Below are positions 1 through 12,200 of a stretch of 64,000 bases of DNA, one piece after another. The notes below the pieces were generated by a model. The model had not been told where the DNA came from. It worked only from the letters and a program-made list of their open reading frames with translations, and ran no database searches. Positions within the stretch are counted from its first letter, which is position 1. Each line of letters starts with the position of its first letter. Source of the stretch: Brachypodium distachyon (Eukaryota > Streptophyta > Magnoliopsida > Poales > Poaceae); NCBI RefSeq assembly GCF_000005505.3, contig NC_016133.3, positions 35,922,737 through 35,986,736 of the forward strand, given 5' to 3'. The position numbers were made by a program, and so were the translations under genes.

Positions 1-1231
1 CGAAGTGAAAGTGCAAATCACATGTTGAAAGGTTACGTACCTCTTGGTGCTGCCATGCATATATTCGTCAAACAGTACAACAAACTTATTGCCGATCGCA
101 TATCCAAGGAAGATTCTGAGAACCAACGTACCAGAATGGTACGTACAAGCTTAATAAGTATATTCTTTATAATCTTGTCATGCAGCTGACCTTACAATAA
201 GTTTATAGGGTGGTGTCGTGTTGAAAACCGGGTGGCCAATCGAGAAACACGCCGCAAGTATATACACGAGCAAAATGCGTGAGATGTTCAGCGAGCATAT
301 TTTTGATAGTGCAGCTTACAATTTGATTGAGATCGTGCCGAACTTGAAGTATCAGACTGTTCATTCCGATGCTAGTAGGAGGGAGAAGTGGTCCAAAGTA
401 CAGTACGAGGTAACTATTAGCGATGACGGAGGCCTGTACACTTGTGAGTGTGGTCTTGCTGAACACATGGGCATGCTATGTTGTCATTCTATTCGGGTAT
501 GAGTACTCTCTATTCTCAACAATAAATTTAACGTGTGCTCATATCATGTATCACATATGTTCTATAATGTACATATGTATGATTCTATTCAGGTAATGCT
601 CAGACTTGGAGTAGACAAAGTACCAGATGCACATATTTTGAAGAGATGGACTAAGAATGCAAGTGATGTACTTCCACAGCATTTAGCACATCTACAGAAA
701 GACAGAGGTTCATTAAGGTCAGAGTCTTATCGCCATGCGTCACTCCATGTGGCAGCTCTTGAACTTGTTAATATTGGTGACAAGAACATTGATTGTTACC
801 ATGAGGTGCTGAAATATTTGAAAGATGGGAAGGAAAAATTTGGCCAGCTGTACCAACACACAGATGGCCGTAGTCTGCAGGAGATTCTTGCTATCACGGT
901 GGTACGTGCAGACGAAGAAGCAGCTGGTAATATTATTGTTTCTGGGCAGCTTCATAGTGCTGTGACAGCACTAGTGCGCAACCATCCAGAAGGAAGACCA
1001 ACTAATACAAGGGACAAACCATCGTACGAGTTAAAGAGAAAGAGGACAAAGTTCTGTACCGTATGTAAGTTGACGGGACATAACTGTTCTGCCTGCAAAG
1101 TTAACCCAGACAAGCCACCTGTCAAAAGAAGTGATCCTAAGTGTGGAAAATGTGGGGTACTTGGTCACCGTCGGAATGTGTGTGGTAGTACAGTTGATGT
1201 TCAACAGATGGAGTATGAATTAGGAGTTTAG
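1..1231 (+). CDS. FAR1/FHY3-related protein (MULE-transposase-derived), 3' end only
   Basis: This is the C-terminal part of a FAR1-RELATED SEQUENCE type protein; the N-terminal FAR1 DNA-binding and MULE transposase core lie left of the window. Three exons read in one frame: 1-138, 209-496 and 593-1231 (stop TAG), with GT..AG introns 139-208 and 497-592. Exon 1 has the family phrase RSESANHMLKGYV; exon 2 carries a SWIM-type zinc finger (YTCECGLAEHMGMLCCHSIR, Cys-x-Cys then Cys-x-His). Exon 3 ends in a Cys/His-rich tail with two knuckle-like clusters (CTVCKLTGHNCSAC and CGKCGVLGHRRNVC). FAR1-like proteins are domesticated or still mobile Mutator-like transposases. The splice frame is intact, so it may be expressed. 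I cannot tell a host transcription factor from a live MULE transposase without the missing part. Confidence 0.85.
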
Positions 1232-2340
1232 TGCTTAAAGTTTAATTTTGAAACACTATGTAATGGCAGGATGGTGTTTGAAATGGCAGATTATGTCTTG
1301 CCTTGGACACCCTAGGAAAGTGTAACCAACCTCTATTTTGTCTTCAAGTTGAAATCTTAAATACTATGTAATGGCAGGATGGTGTTTCTAATGTATGTTT
1401 CACTATGTTGCATGTATAATTAAGAATATGGTGTGTGCATTTTCTTGGTAAAATGAAGTATGTACATATACTGGACTGTTTGGTCCTTATTAATAGACGA
1501 GTAGAAATGAAGTGTACTTTTGTTTTTTGTGTACTGCCATGTGACATGTACGTAAACAATGTACAGCTCGAAAATGAAGTAGTACATAATGTACGTGGGG
1601 TAAAAATCAAGTGTACATTTGTTTTTTGTCTACTGGGTACACAGTATAAGTGGAAGTACTTGTCATGTAAGCTATAAGATTTAAACTCGCAAGATGATGA
1701 GGTCCATGTTGCCAATTTGTATGTGGTCCATGAATTAATGGATGAGCACACAGGATCTCAATCTAGGAATCAGATATTGTAAGCATGTTCAGTACTAGTT
1801 GTACCTATTTGTACATTTCTGAAATTAATCTCTCAACGTCGAAGTAGTTGTAAGGTCACGTTTGTACTCATGGGTACCTAAAAGAAGTACTACCTCCGAT
1901 ACATATTAGTTGTCTGAATTATGCCCAAATATGGATGTACTTATGCTTAAAAAGCGTCTAGAGACACATGTAATATTTTGTCAATTAATATGCATCGGAG
2001 GAAGTAACATATTTTGGATGTGCAAAACTGATGGTCAGACTGCATGTTTTAGTTAGAGTAACGAACAGTTTTTGGACTATTTCTGAGTTTATGGACTAAA
2101 ATGTCCATTTTTGCTTAGTTTCTGGACTTGTTGTGTATTTTACTCTTTTATTAACTGGCAGAATGTGATCATTTTGGACCTGACGTCGTTTTGTAGATTA
2201 ATTCCATCCGTGCTATTGTATTCTTTTATGTTCTGTACTAACAAAATGTATTTTGTCCTTAATGATTGTTTTAAGATATCATTTATTCTCCAAAATCGGT
2301 ACCTTCTGTTGCCCCGTGAATTTATTTTTCCAAAAAATTC
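1232..2340. other. Intergenic region, AT-rich, GTAC-rich, with one MITE
   Basis: No coding region is supported. The stretch 1,441-1,930 is very rich in GTAC tetramers and in short imperfect repeats (AAATGAAGT and GTGTACTTTTG-like words). A 25-bp phrase containing AATGGCAGGATGGTGTTT occurs twice (about 1,260 and 1,372). A Stowaway MITE is annotated separately. Confidence 0.5.
1890..2004. mobile_element. Stowaway MITE (115 bp)
   Basis: Terminal inverted repeats CTACCTCCGATACATATTA and the complementary TAATATGCATCGGAGGAAG are flanked by TA on both sides (1,888-1,889 and 2,005-2,006). This is the Tc1/mariner-derived Stowaway structure common near grass genes. Confidence 0.85.
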
Positions 2341-3074
2341 GTGGGTCCCACATGTGGTAACTCCATAATATCTTTCCCCTCCTCTTCCATTCGTACCCGC
2401 AGTACATTAGGTTTCAGCAGAAGAAGAGGAACCGTCGCCTGGTGGACTGGTCGAAGACCGATTGGGAGGACCAAAAATCCGACCCTTCTTCTCCGGCGGA
2501 TTTACATCTCTTGCTGCTTGAAGTCATCACCTGCGCCAATAATCAAGCCCTCCTAAGGTAATGTCTCGGATTTTGTCCGTACTTTGCTGGTTGTACTGTA
2601 GTTACCTCCGAGGTACCAGAGGTGTGCTTCCTCTTTGTAGCACTCAAGATCTGTTGCATCGGTGTTTAAATCCATTACTTTTATTTTGGTCTTCTTCTAT
2701 ATTTGAGCATCTCGAGACGTACTGCTATAGTTCGTATTTGGATGCAGATTTTGCGTTGCATGCGTGTGTGCTTGTGTGTTTCCATCTTGTACCATGATGT
2801 ACATCTGTGTGTTCAAATGTACTGATGGTACTGTCTATCTATTTGGTAGTTCGTATCACTGGATGGTACATTAGTTATTTGACTGTCCAAATAATTTGTC
2901 AGAGAGTTTTCTGCAAAATTTATTTGGTACTGTATATGTATGTCTTGAACAGAAATAGTAATTTGTTATGAATGATCTGTACTTCATTTATATGGACATA
3001 TCATGGATTTGAAATGTATTTAATGATTGGTCTTGATACGTTCTTAATTTTATTTTGAAATGTGTTGTATACAG

Positions 3075-6000
3075 ATGGTTACTTCTCCGTCGAGAGGACG
3101 TACCAGAGGGTCTGCAAGTAGAACTCCACAAGCAGGTACAAAAGTGGGCAAGCAGTACCTTCTGTACTTAGATATTTTATTTAGTACAGAGGTTGAAATC
3201 CTTAATTGCTAGGATAGTATTAATTGTAGTCATCTGTCCTAAAGTACTTTAGGTAACAAAATATAACAATGTCGTGTTATATATGTACTGTTACCTAAAT
3301 ACTTGGTGGTCATCGTAAGTTTATGTTCAATGTTGTGTTAGATATGGAGTCATCTTCAACTATAAGAAGAGGCACAGGTGGTACTTCTGCCATCAGAAGT
3401 CGAGGTCGTGGAGGACGCAGCATTCCTTCACCTTCTTCTGTCATCTGGAGCCCAAAGCTGTTTGGTTCTCAGAAACCAAACATCTTGCATGAGGTCTTCT
3501 CAAAATTCACCCCATTCAAGTTACATTTGATGGAAGATATTACTTTCCATGGGATGGTTGACATTCCAAAGCAATCATTCAATCGGCAATTCTCGTTTTG
3601 GACGCTTAACCAAACAAAAGCAGATGGGGAGCCCATTGAATTTGAGTACTCTGATGGTACAAGAGCACCAATTTATCCATCACATGTACAACAAATATTA
3701 GGAATAGAAGATGACGGTAAACATATTTCTGTACTGGATGAAGATGTCCCAGAAGCGATAGAGGAAGAAGTAAGCAGGGCTTTACGTGTTAAGGAACTGA
3801 ATCTCAGCAATGTCATCAATGTTGTAGAAAGTTTCATTGATGAACATAGTCCTAAGAAAGACCAAGACGCTTTCCAGATTGGAGTTGTGCTTTTTTCATT
3901 TGCATTCATGCTGGACTGTAGAGAACGAGATCCCAAGATGCCAACATATCTACTGCCACATCTGGTTAGTGTTGAGAAGCTGAAAGAAGTGAACTTTGCA
4001 AAGTGTGTGCTTGATTGTATTGGTATTGCTGCTAGAAAGGTTGCAGATGTGAAGAGAAGTTGTTATTCAACTTGCACAGTTGGTGGATGTCCCCTTGTAC
4101 CCCAGGTTAGATTAAATAGTATTTTCCTCATGTTAAGCTTTACTATTATGAGATCACGTATTGACCGTGTTACTTGTGATGTACAGATTTTTTATTTAGA
4201 CTCAGTAGATTTTGGGGTACACAATGCGCGAAACGATGTATCCCCCCGGATCAAGTGCTATGGAAAGGAAAAACTGGATTGTCTCATAAGTTTGGATAGG
4301 AATTCACATACTGCAAATCTTAGCCAGTGGTATGGTAATTACAAGGTAAGTGTTGTACCATATTTGTGTTTATCTTTTTTGGGTACACATATTCGTTCTG
4401 ACCGGTCTATTACATTTATAGAGGCATAATCAGGCTAATGTTGAGCACTTAGGGGGAGATCAGGCAACAGGATCTACAAGGGCTAAGAAGATGAAATATA
4501 GAAGTGACAGGCAATCTAGGAAATAGGCCCGTTTCAGTAAGCTTTTGAAAATTGTTGAAGATCATCACAATGCAGATGGTTTCCTTCTAGAAGATTTGAG
4601 AAAACAGATTCAAAAGCGGAAGAACCTTCTTCTACATAAGATCGCAGATCACATGGAAAATGAGAGCTCTAGGTCATCTGATGAATCAGACGAACATACG
4701 ACAAGCGATGTACATGGGATGGAAGGTACCTGGAGAACTCTTTCGCAATTTTATGATAAGTTGATATCTTTGATTCATAAGAACAGAATGCATATAATAT
4801 TTTTTGACAGGTGTGCATGGCGAACATCAATCGGTTAATGATGATGCATTGTCAGGTTATTTTTGATCCCGAAAAAATGTTTTAGTGTTGAAGGAAGTGT
4901 CGTACCTAAAATAATAATTGCTTAATACATTGGTTTAGGTAGTCCATCTTTGAAAAGGCCGAGTGTACTCCCAAGTCCTGGTGTCTGGCAAAGGGAAAGA
5001 GAAGTTCCAAAGAACTGTTCTGAAGGTACTGATTATATGTGTATATGTTTGTTCCTTAATGATGTTTAATTTCTTATTACAAATTAATTTGGTATTTTTT
5101 TGTGGGTGGAAATTAATTTGGTACTAATGAAATGGGTGTTAATGTTTCAACAGTACGAGTGTCACAACAGGAGTACAATGTTTGTGAGGACAGCAACATG
5201 AGTCAGGTCGGAGATAAACGAGTCTCAAAAGGTAATTAGTGCTGCACAGTATATAATATGGGTCAACTTATTCTTCTTTGTGTTGACATGACCAATTTAT
5301 GTTTTCTTTATGTGCAATGAACTCAGGCAGCCAATCGTCTAAAAGGTCCATTAATTTCAGAGCATTGTATTTTATTCAATTATTTTGAGTTAGCCAAGTT
5401 ATGTGCATTAATTTTTGTGATATGCAGGTGTAAACTGTTTGGTAAGGAAGGTGACATAGCAGGAAATGTTGTCAACAGTGCGGTCGAAGGTTAGTTTGTT
5501 AAGAAAAGTTCATGTACTTTAAGGTACATAATACTAATTGGGTTGTACAACATTCCTGCAGGAGCTGAACGACTTTCTGTTCTTCAGGAGGTCGACCAAC
5601 GAGACAATCGCATCAATGAAACAACAGGTTCCTATCTGTGAATTTCACGTAGTTTCGTGTTTACATTTATACTTTACCTAGAAAAATCTCTCACTGCTGT
5701 TGAATTGTATTTTGCAGTGGCAAATGAAGTACCCGAGAAAGGTAAAACTTTTGATGTACAAAGTGGAATATAAATTATTTTTGCAAAATAACTTGGGCTG
5801 GTCAAGGACTCATGGGTAGCACCTCCAGGAAGAGCACCGCTTGCTGGATTGAAGCGACTGAAAATGAGACTCGCCGCGAAGTAAGTTTCATATATGTTGG
5901 TCGAATTACTTTGTTATCGGTACATTATCCGTAAAACGAAGTGTATTCTTTTTTAAGCATACACGTGCAGCACAGGTTGGCAAAGACAACAATGATGTTC

Positions 6001-7427
6001 CATTTGAACCAAGTTAGTACCTTTTCTGATATGATAATGTAAGCTTTTTATGTAAAATCCTATTGTGATAATGTAAGCTTGGTTTAGTAGATATGTTTTC
6101 TGTTGGACGAACGACACGGGTGGTGGAGGAGACGGAGAAAGAAGTACATGCTGGTGAGGATGTTGTTGGATCAGCTTCGAACAATGATGTTCCAGTTGAA
6201 TCAAGTGAGTATTAACAGTACTTGATTCAGTGCATATATGTTGGATCAAATAGAACAAATTTTGACAGAATTTTTACTTTCATTAGATAATCTAGATTCC
6301 AGCAAGGACAAACAGAACGCAGGTACAATTGAAAGTACCCTACTTCTGGTTTGTGTGATATTCCTGTACAATGCAAGTACAATGTACTTCAACTATTTTT
6401 TCATAATTGAATTATAGGTGACTGTGGAAATGAAAATGACATAATAAAGGAGGTGTTACAGATATTGAGAGTTCTGAACATACCATTCCTGAAGGAGATG
6501 AACCTTATTCCGAAGGTACCTTGTTTTGTGAATAAAAAAAGGTGTACTTGTAAGAACAAATGTGTTAAACTTCTTCCTCCAGGACAACCCGGTGATGTAC
6601 CCAGGCCTGAAAGTGTGCATGTGGAATCTGCAGTTCCTGTGGAAAATGAGTCATCGATGAAAGGTATTTCTCCTATCCTTCCATTTGGTTATGATGGCAT
6701 GTAGGACTTAATTTATTATGGCTCCTTTACATAATTTGATTGTACAGGAGATGTAGATGAGGAAAAATTGGATTTGGCCCAGGGTGTGACTGCAGGTTCA
6801 GAGAGTACACATTCTGGCAATTTGATTGATCTAGTTAATAGTTTTTTGGTGACACCACCGAAGGAGCACAATATGGCAGGTACTTCTGTTTCTGAATGTG
6901 ATTTCAAAAGTAATTTGCAAGTTCGGATGTTTTGCATGAACATATTTTCCTTCTCCGTAGATGAGCTGAGCGGGATGGATAACGTTCATGGTACTGAACT
7001 TCCTCAATTTGACAGGACTCCCCAATGTGAGTTCTTGTGTTGCTAAGTACTTTTCTTTATGGCTAGTACCGATTTTCTGTACAATTAACATTTGAATTAA
7101 AAAGGTAACAACAAAGATGCAATGGATTATGCTGAGAACACGACCGATAAGGAAACCACACAGGGAGATGATGATGGGTCTGCTGAAGATAATGCTGGAT
7201 CAGGTTAGAACAAAGGGAGTTTGCTGAAGTTCTATGATTTGAATCTGTTTCCACATGTCTGATAATTTGTATTCTGGTACATCTTTGGTGCAGATGCTTC
7301 AGTGCATATGAAAGTTTACAAAAGAATGATCGGTAAGAGAATGTACAACCGAACATTGGTGGAGATGATGCAAGCTGAAGCAGTGAAGGGATCAGTTGTC
7401 AGTGATGAAGAACCAAAGGCTTCGTAG
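3075..7427 (+). pseudogene. Paralogue 1 of a grass-specific multi-exon gene family (Ulp1-associated N-terminal domain), probably broken
   Basis: Exons fitting GT/AG sites: 3075-3135 (ATG start), 3342-4105, 4187-4345, 4422-4725, then many small exons (4811-4855, 4939-5025, 5154-5231, 5327-5345, 5428-5489 and others) up to a last exon about 7295-7427 ending TAG. A 5'UTR exon may end at 2557 (CCTAAG/GTAATG). The protein starts with an Arg/Gly-rich tail, then a domain with SPKLFGSQKPNIL, LMEDITFHGM, INFxRQFSFW-like and CVLDCIGIAARKV phrases. The same domain occurs in the 10.1-kb paralogue and, fused to an Ulp1-like protease, on the minus strand at 18 kb. Function unknown. In exon 4422-4725 an in-frame TAG at 4524-4526 stands where the paralogue has CAG, so the product would be cut after about 350 residues. 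I do not recognise a named family beyond this. Confidence 0.6.
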
Positions 7428-8172
7428 GACCTGGAAGGCCTCGATAACAATATTTATGTTCAGTGTCGATCAGTTGTACTTAAGTAGTTGATGTTGCTGT
7501 GGGCGAAAATGTTGTTTTGGAAATTGGAATGTTGTGTTATGTCCAGAAGGGGTCAGCTAGTCGTACTTTATGTTACATCTGTCATGCCAACTTTGTAGTC
7601 GTGGGGTGATGATGTCCGTCTAATTTCGTAATTTCTTTACTCGTTAAATAAATTGGTACATCTGTCATGCCAACTGATCCTTTCCTCGATGAGTTAGAAA
7701 TGTGTGGCCGTCTGAACGAACAAAGTACTTATGGTACTGGGGTGGAACAACCTTTCTGCATTCAGAACAAACAAAGTACTTGTACTTCTGGGGTGGAATA
7801 AGTAAAGAACATGTTATTAGTTCTATACAGTAATTAACGAACATATTCTTTCTTTGGTGGATTGTTTCGTGGAGGATGACTGCTTGGGAGATAATGTGGG
7901 CTCGTTCTTGCCTCATGCTACCGCTGCTGGTCTAAGAGATGCTGTAGTCCAGCTGTTTAGTACCCTAAGACTTATAAATATATAATTGAGTAAAGTTTGC
8001 ACATAGTACTCCTTACTTTAGTGGGTCCTATCCTTTCAAAAACTCTTGGGGGGAAACCGAATTTGAATAGCTGGGAGGGAAAACTATATCCTTACATATA
8101 GTACATTCTCTGTTCTGTGACTTTATCTCCTCTCATTTGCACCCAAGAAGCTGCCCTCCTTCATTACCTCCC
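7428..8172. other. Intergenic region
   Basis: No gene seen. Around 7,710-7,800 a short duplicated phrase (GAACAAACAAAGTACTT..GGGGTGGAA) occurs twice. The 3' flank of paralogue 1 and the 5' flank of the next small gene are GTAC-rich like the rest of the block. Confidence 0.4.
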
Positions 8173-8785
8173 ATGTCATCTCAACAATCATTTCTTCTTA
8201 GTGCTTCTTCATCATCCTCTGTCAATGGACGTTCCCCTGATCATTCGGAGGTACATCTTTCCGTTTCCACTCGTGATATGATTCGGAGGTACATTTTCAT
8301 CATCCTCTATTGGATTTGATCACCTCGCTTGCAGGTGATTTCGGGCGAGTTGAACTCGGAGGATGAAGATGGGTATGCTGCTGATTTGGAGGAGGTGAAC
8401 GGAGCAACGGATGATGAGATCGAATTTCAGTCCGAGTTGGATGATGAAACCAATTTTGTAAGTCTCCGTACCTACTGTACTTCGTACGATTATATGTTTG
8501 TACTATGCTCATACTTAATTTCATCTTTCTCAGCAGGAATTTCAGGTAGATGCACGTTATCCGGTGGATGCACCGTACTTTGTTAACCTACAGGAAGAAG
8601 TTGGTGAAAATGAAATGTATGTACCTAGTGGAAATCACCAGCAAGAAGGTACCGGAAGGAAGGATGGGAAGGCTGGTCACCTGTCCGATGAAGGTTCAAG
8701 CACTGAACGTAGTACGAAAGTTGGAGTTCAGGGGAAAGCAGCCGGCAGTGATGGTGGAGACATGAAGAGGAGGAAGATGGACTAG
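8173..8785 (+). CDS. Small acidic protein (about 149 aa), unknown
   Basis: Three exons keep one frame: 8173-8250 (ATG; 26 codons), 8335-8457 (41 codons) and 8537-8785 (82 codons plus TAG). Introns begin GTACAT and GTAAGT and end GCAG and CAGCAG; the last is a NAGNAG acceptor that could add one codon. The protein is Ser-rich at the N-terminus, then strongly acidic (SEDEDGYAADLEEVNGATDD), and ends in a basic tail (MKRRKMD). The phrase VDARYPVDAPYF may correspond to the acidic leader of FAR1-like proteins, so this could be a truncated N-terminal remnant of a FAR1-type gene; that is inference. No known domain is visible. Its flanks share the GTAC bias of the block. Confidence 0.5.
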
Positions 8786-8837
8786 CTGGAGTAGCTTATG
8801 GAGTGTGGTAGATTTTGGTGTACTCTGTTTTGTTAGT

Positions 8838-9010
8838 GTAGTACGTTGTGTACTTCGAAGTACCTGGAACTGTTAAGATTTTGGATCAAAGGTGTTTGGT
8901 GTACTCTGGGTGTAATCTGTTTTGGTATTGTCGGACTATGTTGTTTTGGTAGTACGTTGTGTACTTCGAAGTACCTGATACTGTTTAGGTTTCGGATCAA
9001 AGGTGGTTAA
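8838..9010. repeat. Tandem duplication, period about 111 bp
   Basis: The phrase GTAGTACGTTGTGTACTTCG followed by AAGTACCTG..ACTGTT..GGATCAAAGGTG occurs at 8,838 and again at 8,949. It lies just 3' of the small acidic gene. Confidence 0.8.
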
Positions 9011-9259
9011 GTGGAGAATTTTGTTTAGCAGTATGATATTATTATTCTGAAAATTAATATGAAAGTTATCATCCATCTCGATTGCTGTTGTTTGAATCAA
9101 GTATTTTAAATTTATGGCACACCATCGTTCAGGTTTACTTGTTTAATTTTCTTTTTCCAATGAACGGCTGAATTTGTGGGGACCACCATAGGTACATGTA
9201 TTATTAGTTCCCCCCGTGCTGTCTTTGTGCGTTCAGTACATTAGAATCCATTTGACTTC

Positions 9260-12200
9260 ATGGAGTGGGCGAGGACAGCCGGCCAGCACCGGCTTGGCGA
9301 CGCACAAACCCTAGGTGGATTTTCGGGCGAGTTCCATCGTTGCCCCCGCCGGAATCTCTGTGTGCCTGCCAATCTTGGTGGCAAGGGATCCGGTAAGCAC
9401 CATACATCCATTCCCCATCCATATTTGAATCTTGTTCCTATTCTTCTCGCATTTTCTTCTGTTGCGTACCGAGAACGCATTTGTTCATACAAGGGTTGGT
9501 TCCATTAATTCATGGTTACTTGTACTTGTTAATTGTATTGTCTGGTTTCTATCCTTAGGATCATTTCTATGGAAGTATGGGAGACTTATTATTTCTTCCC
9601 TTTTTTGGAAAGCAGCCGCACGATTTGTTTTGTACATAGATTTCTTTTGGTTATGTACCTGCATGTACTTATGGTTTTGTACATTTGGTCACTTGAAAGT
9701 AATATATATTTTGTACATATGTTTATGTACATAAATTGTTCAAGGTTCAGAACGAAGGAGTAAGTCAAATTGTTATCGGAGTTGTAGAGTAAAAAATTCT
9801 TAATACATAGAGTACTTCACATTTATTTAAGTTAGTTTTGTTGACTAATGGGTATAAATTTGAAGTACCGTGCAGTACTTGTATGTCTGTACTTCCATTC
9901 TTAAGTATTATATGGCACTTGATTGGTTTTTCCTTATCCACGTAGATTGTAATTTTTTATGAAAGTACTTTCTCATATACTTATGGTTTCAGTGTTCGAC
10001 ATTGATGTTGCAATGCTACGTACCTTGAAGCAAATATATGTACAAGTTGATTCCTTCAGATATTTGTCTTGTTTCCCTATTCTTACTAAGTACATCTAAC
10101 ATTTTTGGTTAGGTATGGAATCATCTTCAGTGATCCGAAGAGGAAGAAGTGTTGGTCCTGTTAGAAGAGGCCGTGGCCGTAGAGGACGCAGCGTTCCTTT
10201 ACCTGATAATGAGTTATGGAGCCCAAAGCTGTTTGGTTGCCACAAGCCAAACATCCTCTATGATATGTTTGCAAAATTCAATAGTCACAAGCTAGCTTTG
10301 ATGCAAGATATCAATTTTCATGGGTTGTCAAAAATGCCGAAACATCGATCTTGGAACCGACAGTTCTCTTTGTACTGTCTGAATCAGTCAAATACAGATG
10401 GAGATCCCATTGAGTTCGAGACCTGTAGTGGTACTAGACTTTCCATGTACCCATCACATGTACATGATACATTAGGCGTCCCAGCTGAGGGGGAACATAT
10501 ATCTGGACAGGATGAGGATGTTCCAGAGGTGGTAGTGGAAGAAGTTTGCAGGGCGCTGCAGGTTCGTGAGTTAAGTCTTTCTAGTGTGTCTGATGTTGTT
10601 CAAAGTGTTATTGATCAACACAGCACGCAGAAGGAGAAAGATGCATTCCAAATTGGACTCGTCATAGTATCATTTGCATATATGCTTGAATGCCGAGATC
10701 GGGACCCCAAGATACCAAACTTTTTGCTTCCGTACCTTACAAGTGTCAGGAAACTGAAGGAAGTTAACTATTCAAGGTGTGTGCTTGATATCCTTGGAAT
10801 TGCTGCTCGAAAGGTTCAGGAAGTGAAGAGAGGTGGTTATTCCACTTGCACAGTTGGTGGCTGCAACCTCAGGTTAGAATTACTAGCCCTTACTTTAATA
10901 TGATAATATCTTATGGAGTACATAATGTAATATGTGTGTGAAATTTTGACAGATATTTTATTTGGATTCCATCGATTTTGGCATTCATAAAGCACCGACA
11001 GGCGTGTTTCCACGAATCAGGGTTTATGGAAAGGAAAAATTAGATTTGCTTATTAGCATGGATAAGAACTGTCATACTGTAAATGTTAGCCAGTGGTATG
11101 GTTACTACGAGGTAATTGTTATAACATTTGAAAGTACAAATTTAATGGTCCGATACATGTAAGAAGGAATCTAAGTGTCTTACCTGCTATACAGGTACTC
11201 AAGAGCGAAGGTTCCGAAGCGTGAAGGCAAAGGGAAAGGCGTAGCCACAGGATCGAGAAGGCCTAAGAAGAAGTACAAGAGTGATAGGCAGTCTAGGAGA
11301 CAGAAGCGTTTTACTGCGTTAATGAAGGTCATAGAAGAGCACCATGCTGCAGATTCATATCTTATTGAAGACTTGAGACAAGAGATGCAGAAAAGGAAAA
11401 ATCTTTCTACACCTGATAGCAGATCATTTGGAGAATGAGAGTTCATCTGAAGGTTCGGACGAAGATACGACATGTGAAACACATTTGGCTCAAGGTACGT
11501 TTTGATGTTTATTTCTACTAGGAACGTGCATTGATCTTTGATGTTTCCCAAAATGGTGAAGACAAAAATGTACTTGTACCAGATGTCGATGGAGGTCAAC
11601 ACTCGTTCAAGAGGCCGAACCGACTGCCACAAACTCCTGGTGTATGGCAAAGGAGAAAAGAAGTTAGGAAGGAGGGGTCTGAAGGTACTGTAGTACCAAT
11701 TAAATGTAGGGTGTAATGTACGAAGCCATTTTTAATGTATTGATTGTGGTACTGCATGTACAGTCGGAGCGTCGGTTAATTCTGCGAACGTTGAAGGAGA
11801 GAGCAACATGAGTCAAGTTGGAGACAAGAGAGATGCAGAAGGTACTACATTTTGTAAGTTGCACTATTCCAATGTTTTTTGTTAAAAGTAATTATCTGTT
11901 TTGGTAGGTCCAATAAACTCAGGAAGCCATCATCTAAAAGGTACCGTATGCATGGTTAGAATGTTATTATTTAATTTTATAAATGGGCCACTGTAATCAA
12001 ATGGGTTGTTTTCTATAGATGCAAAGGTACATCATCGGGAGATAATATAGCAACAGATGTTGGCAACATTAATGTTGAAAGTTAGTTTCTTTTTACCCCT
12101 CAATGTACTCGATGATACTTAAACAAAAAGATTATAGGTAATTATTTTTATTAAATAACTGGTTTATGACAAAAAAAAATCAGCAGCGGAACGACATGAT

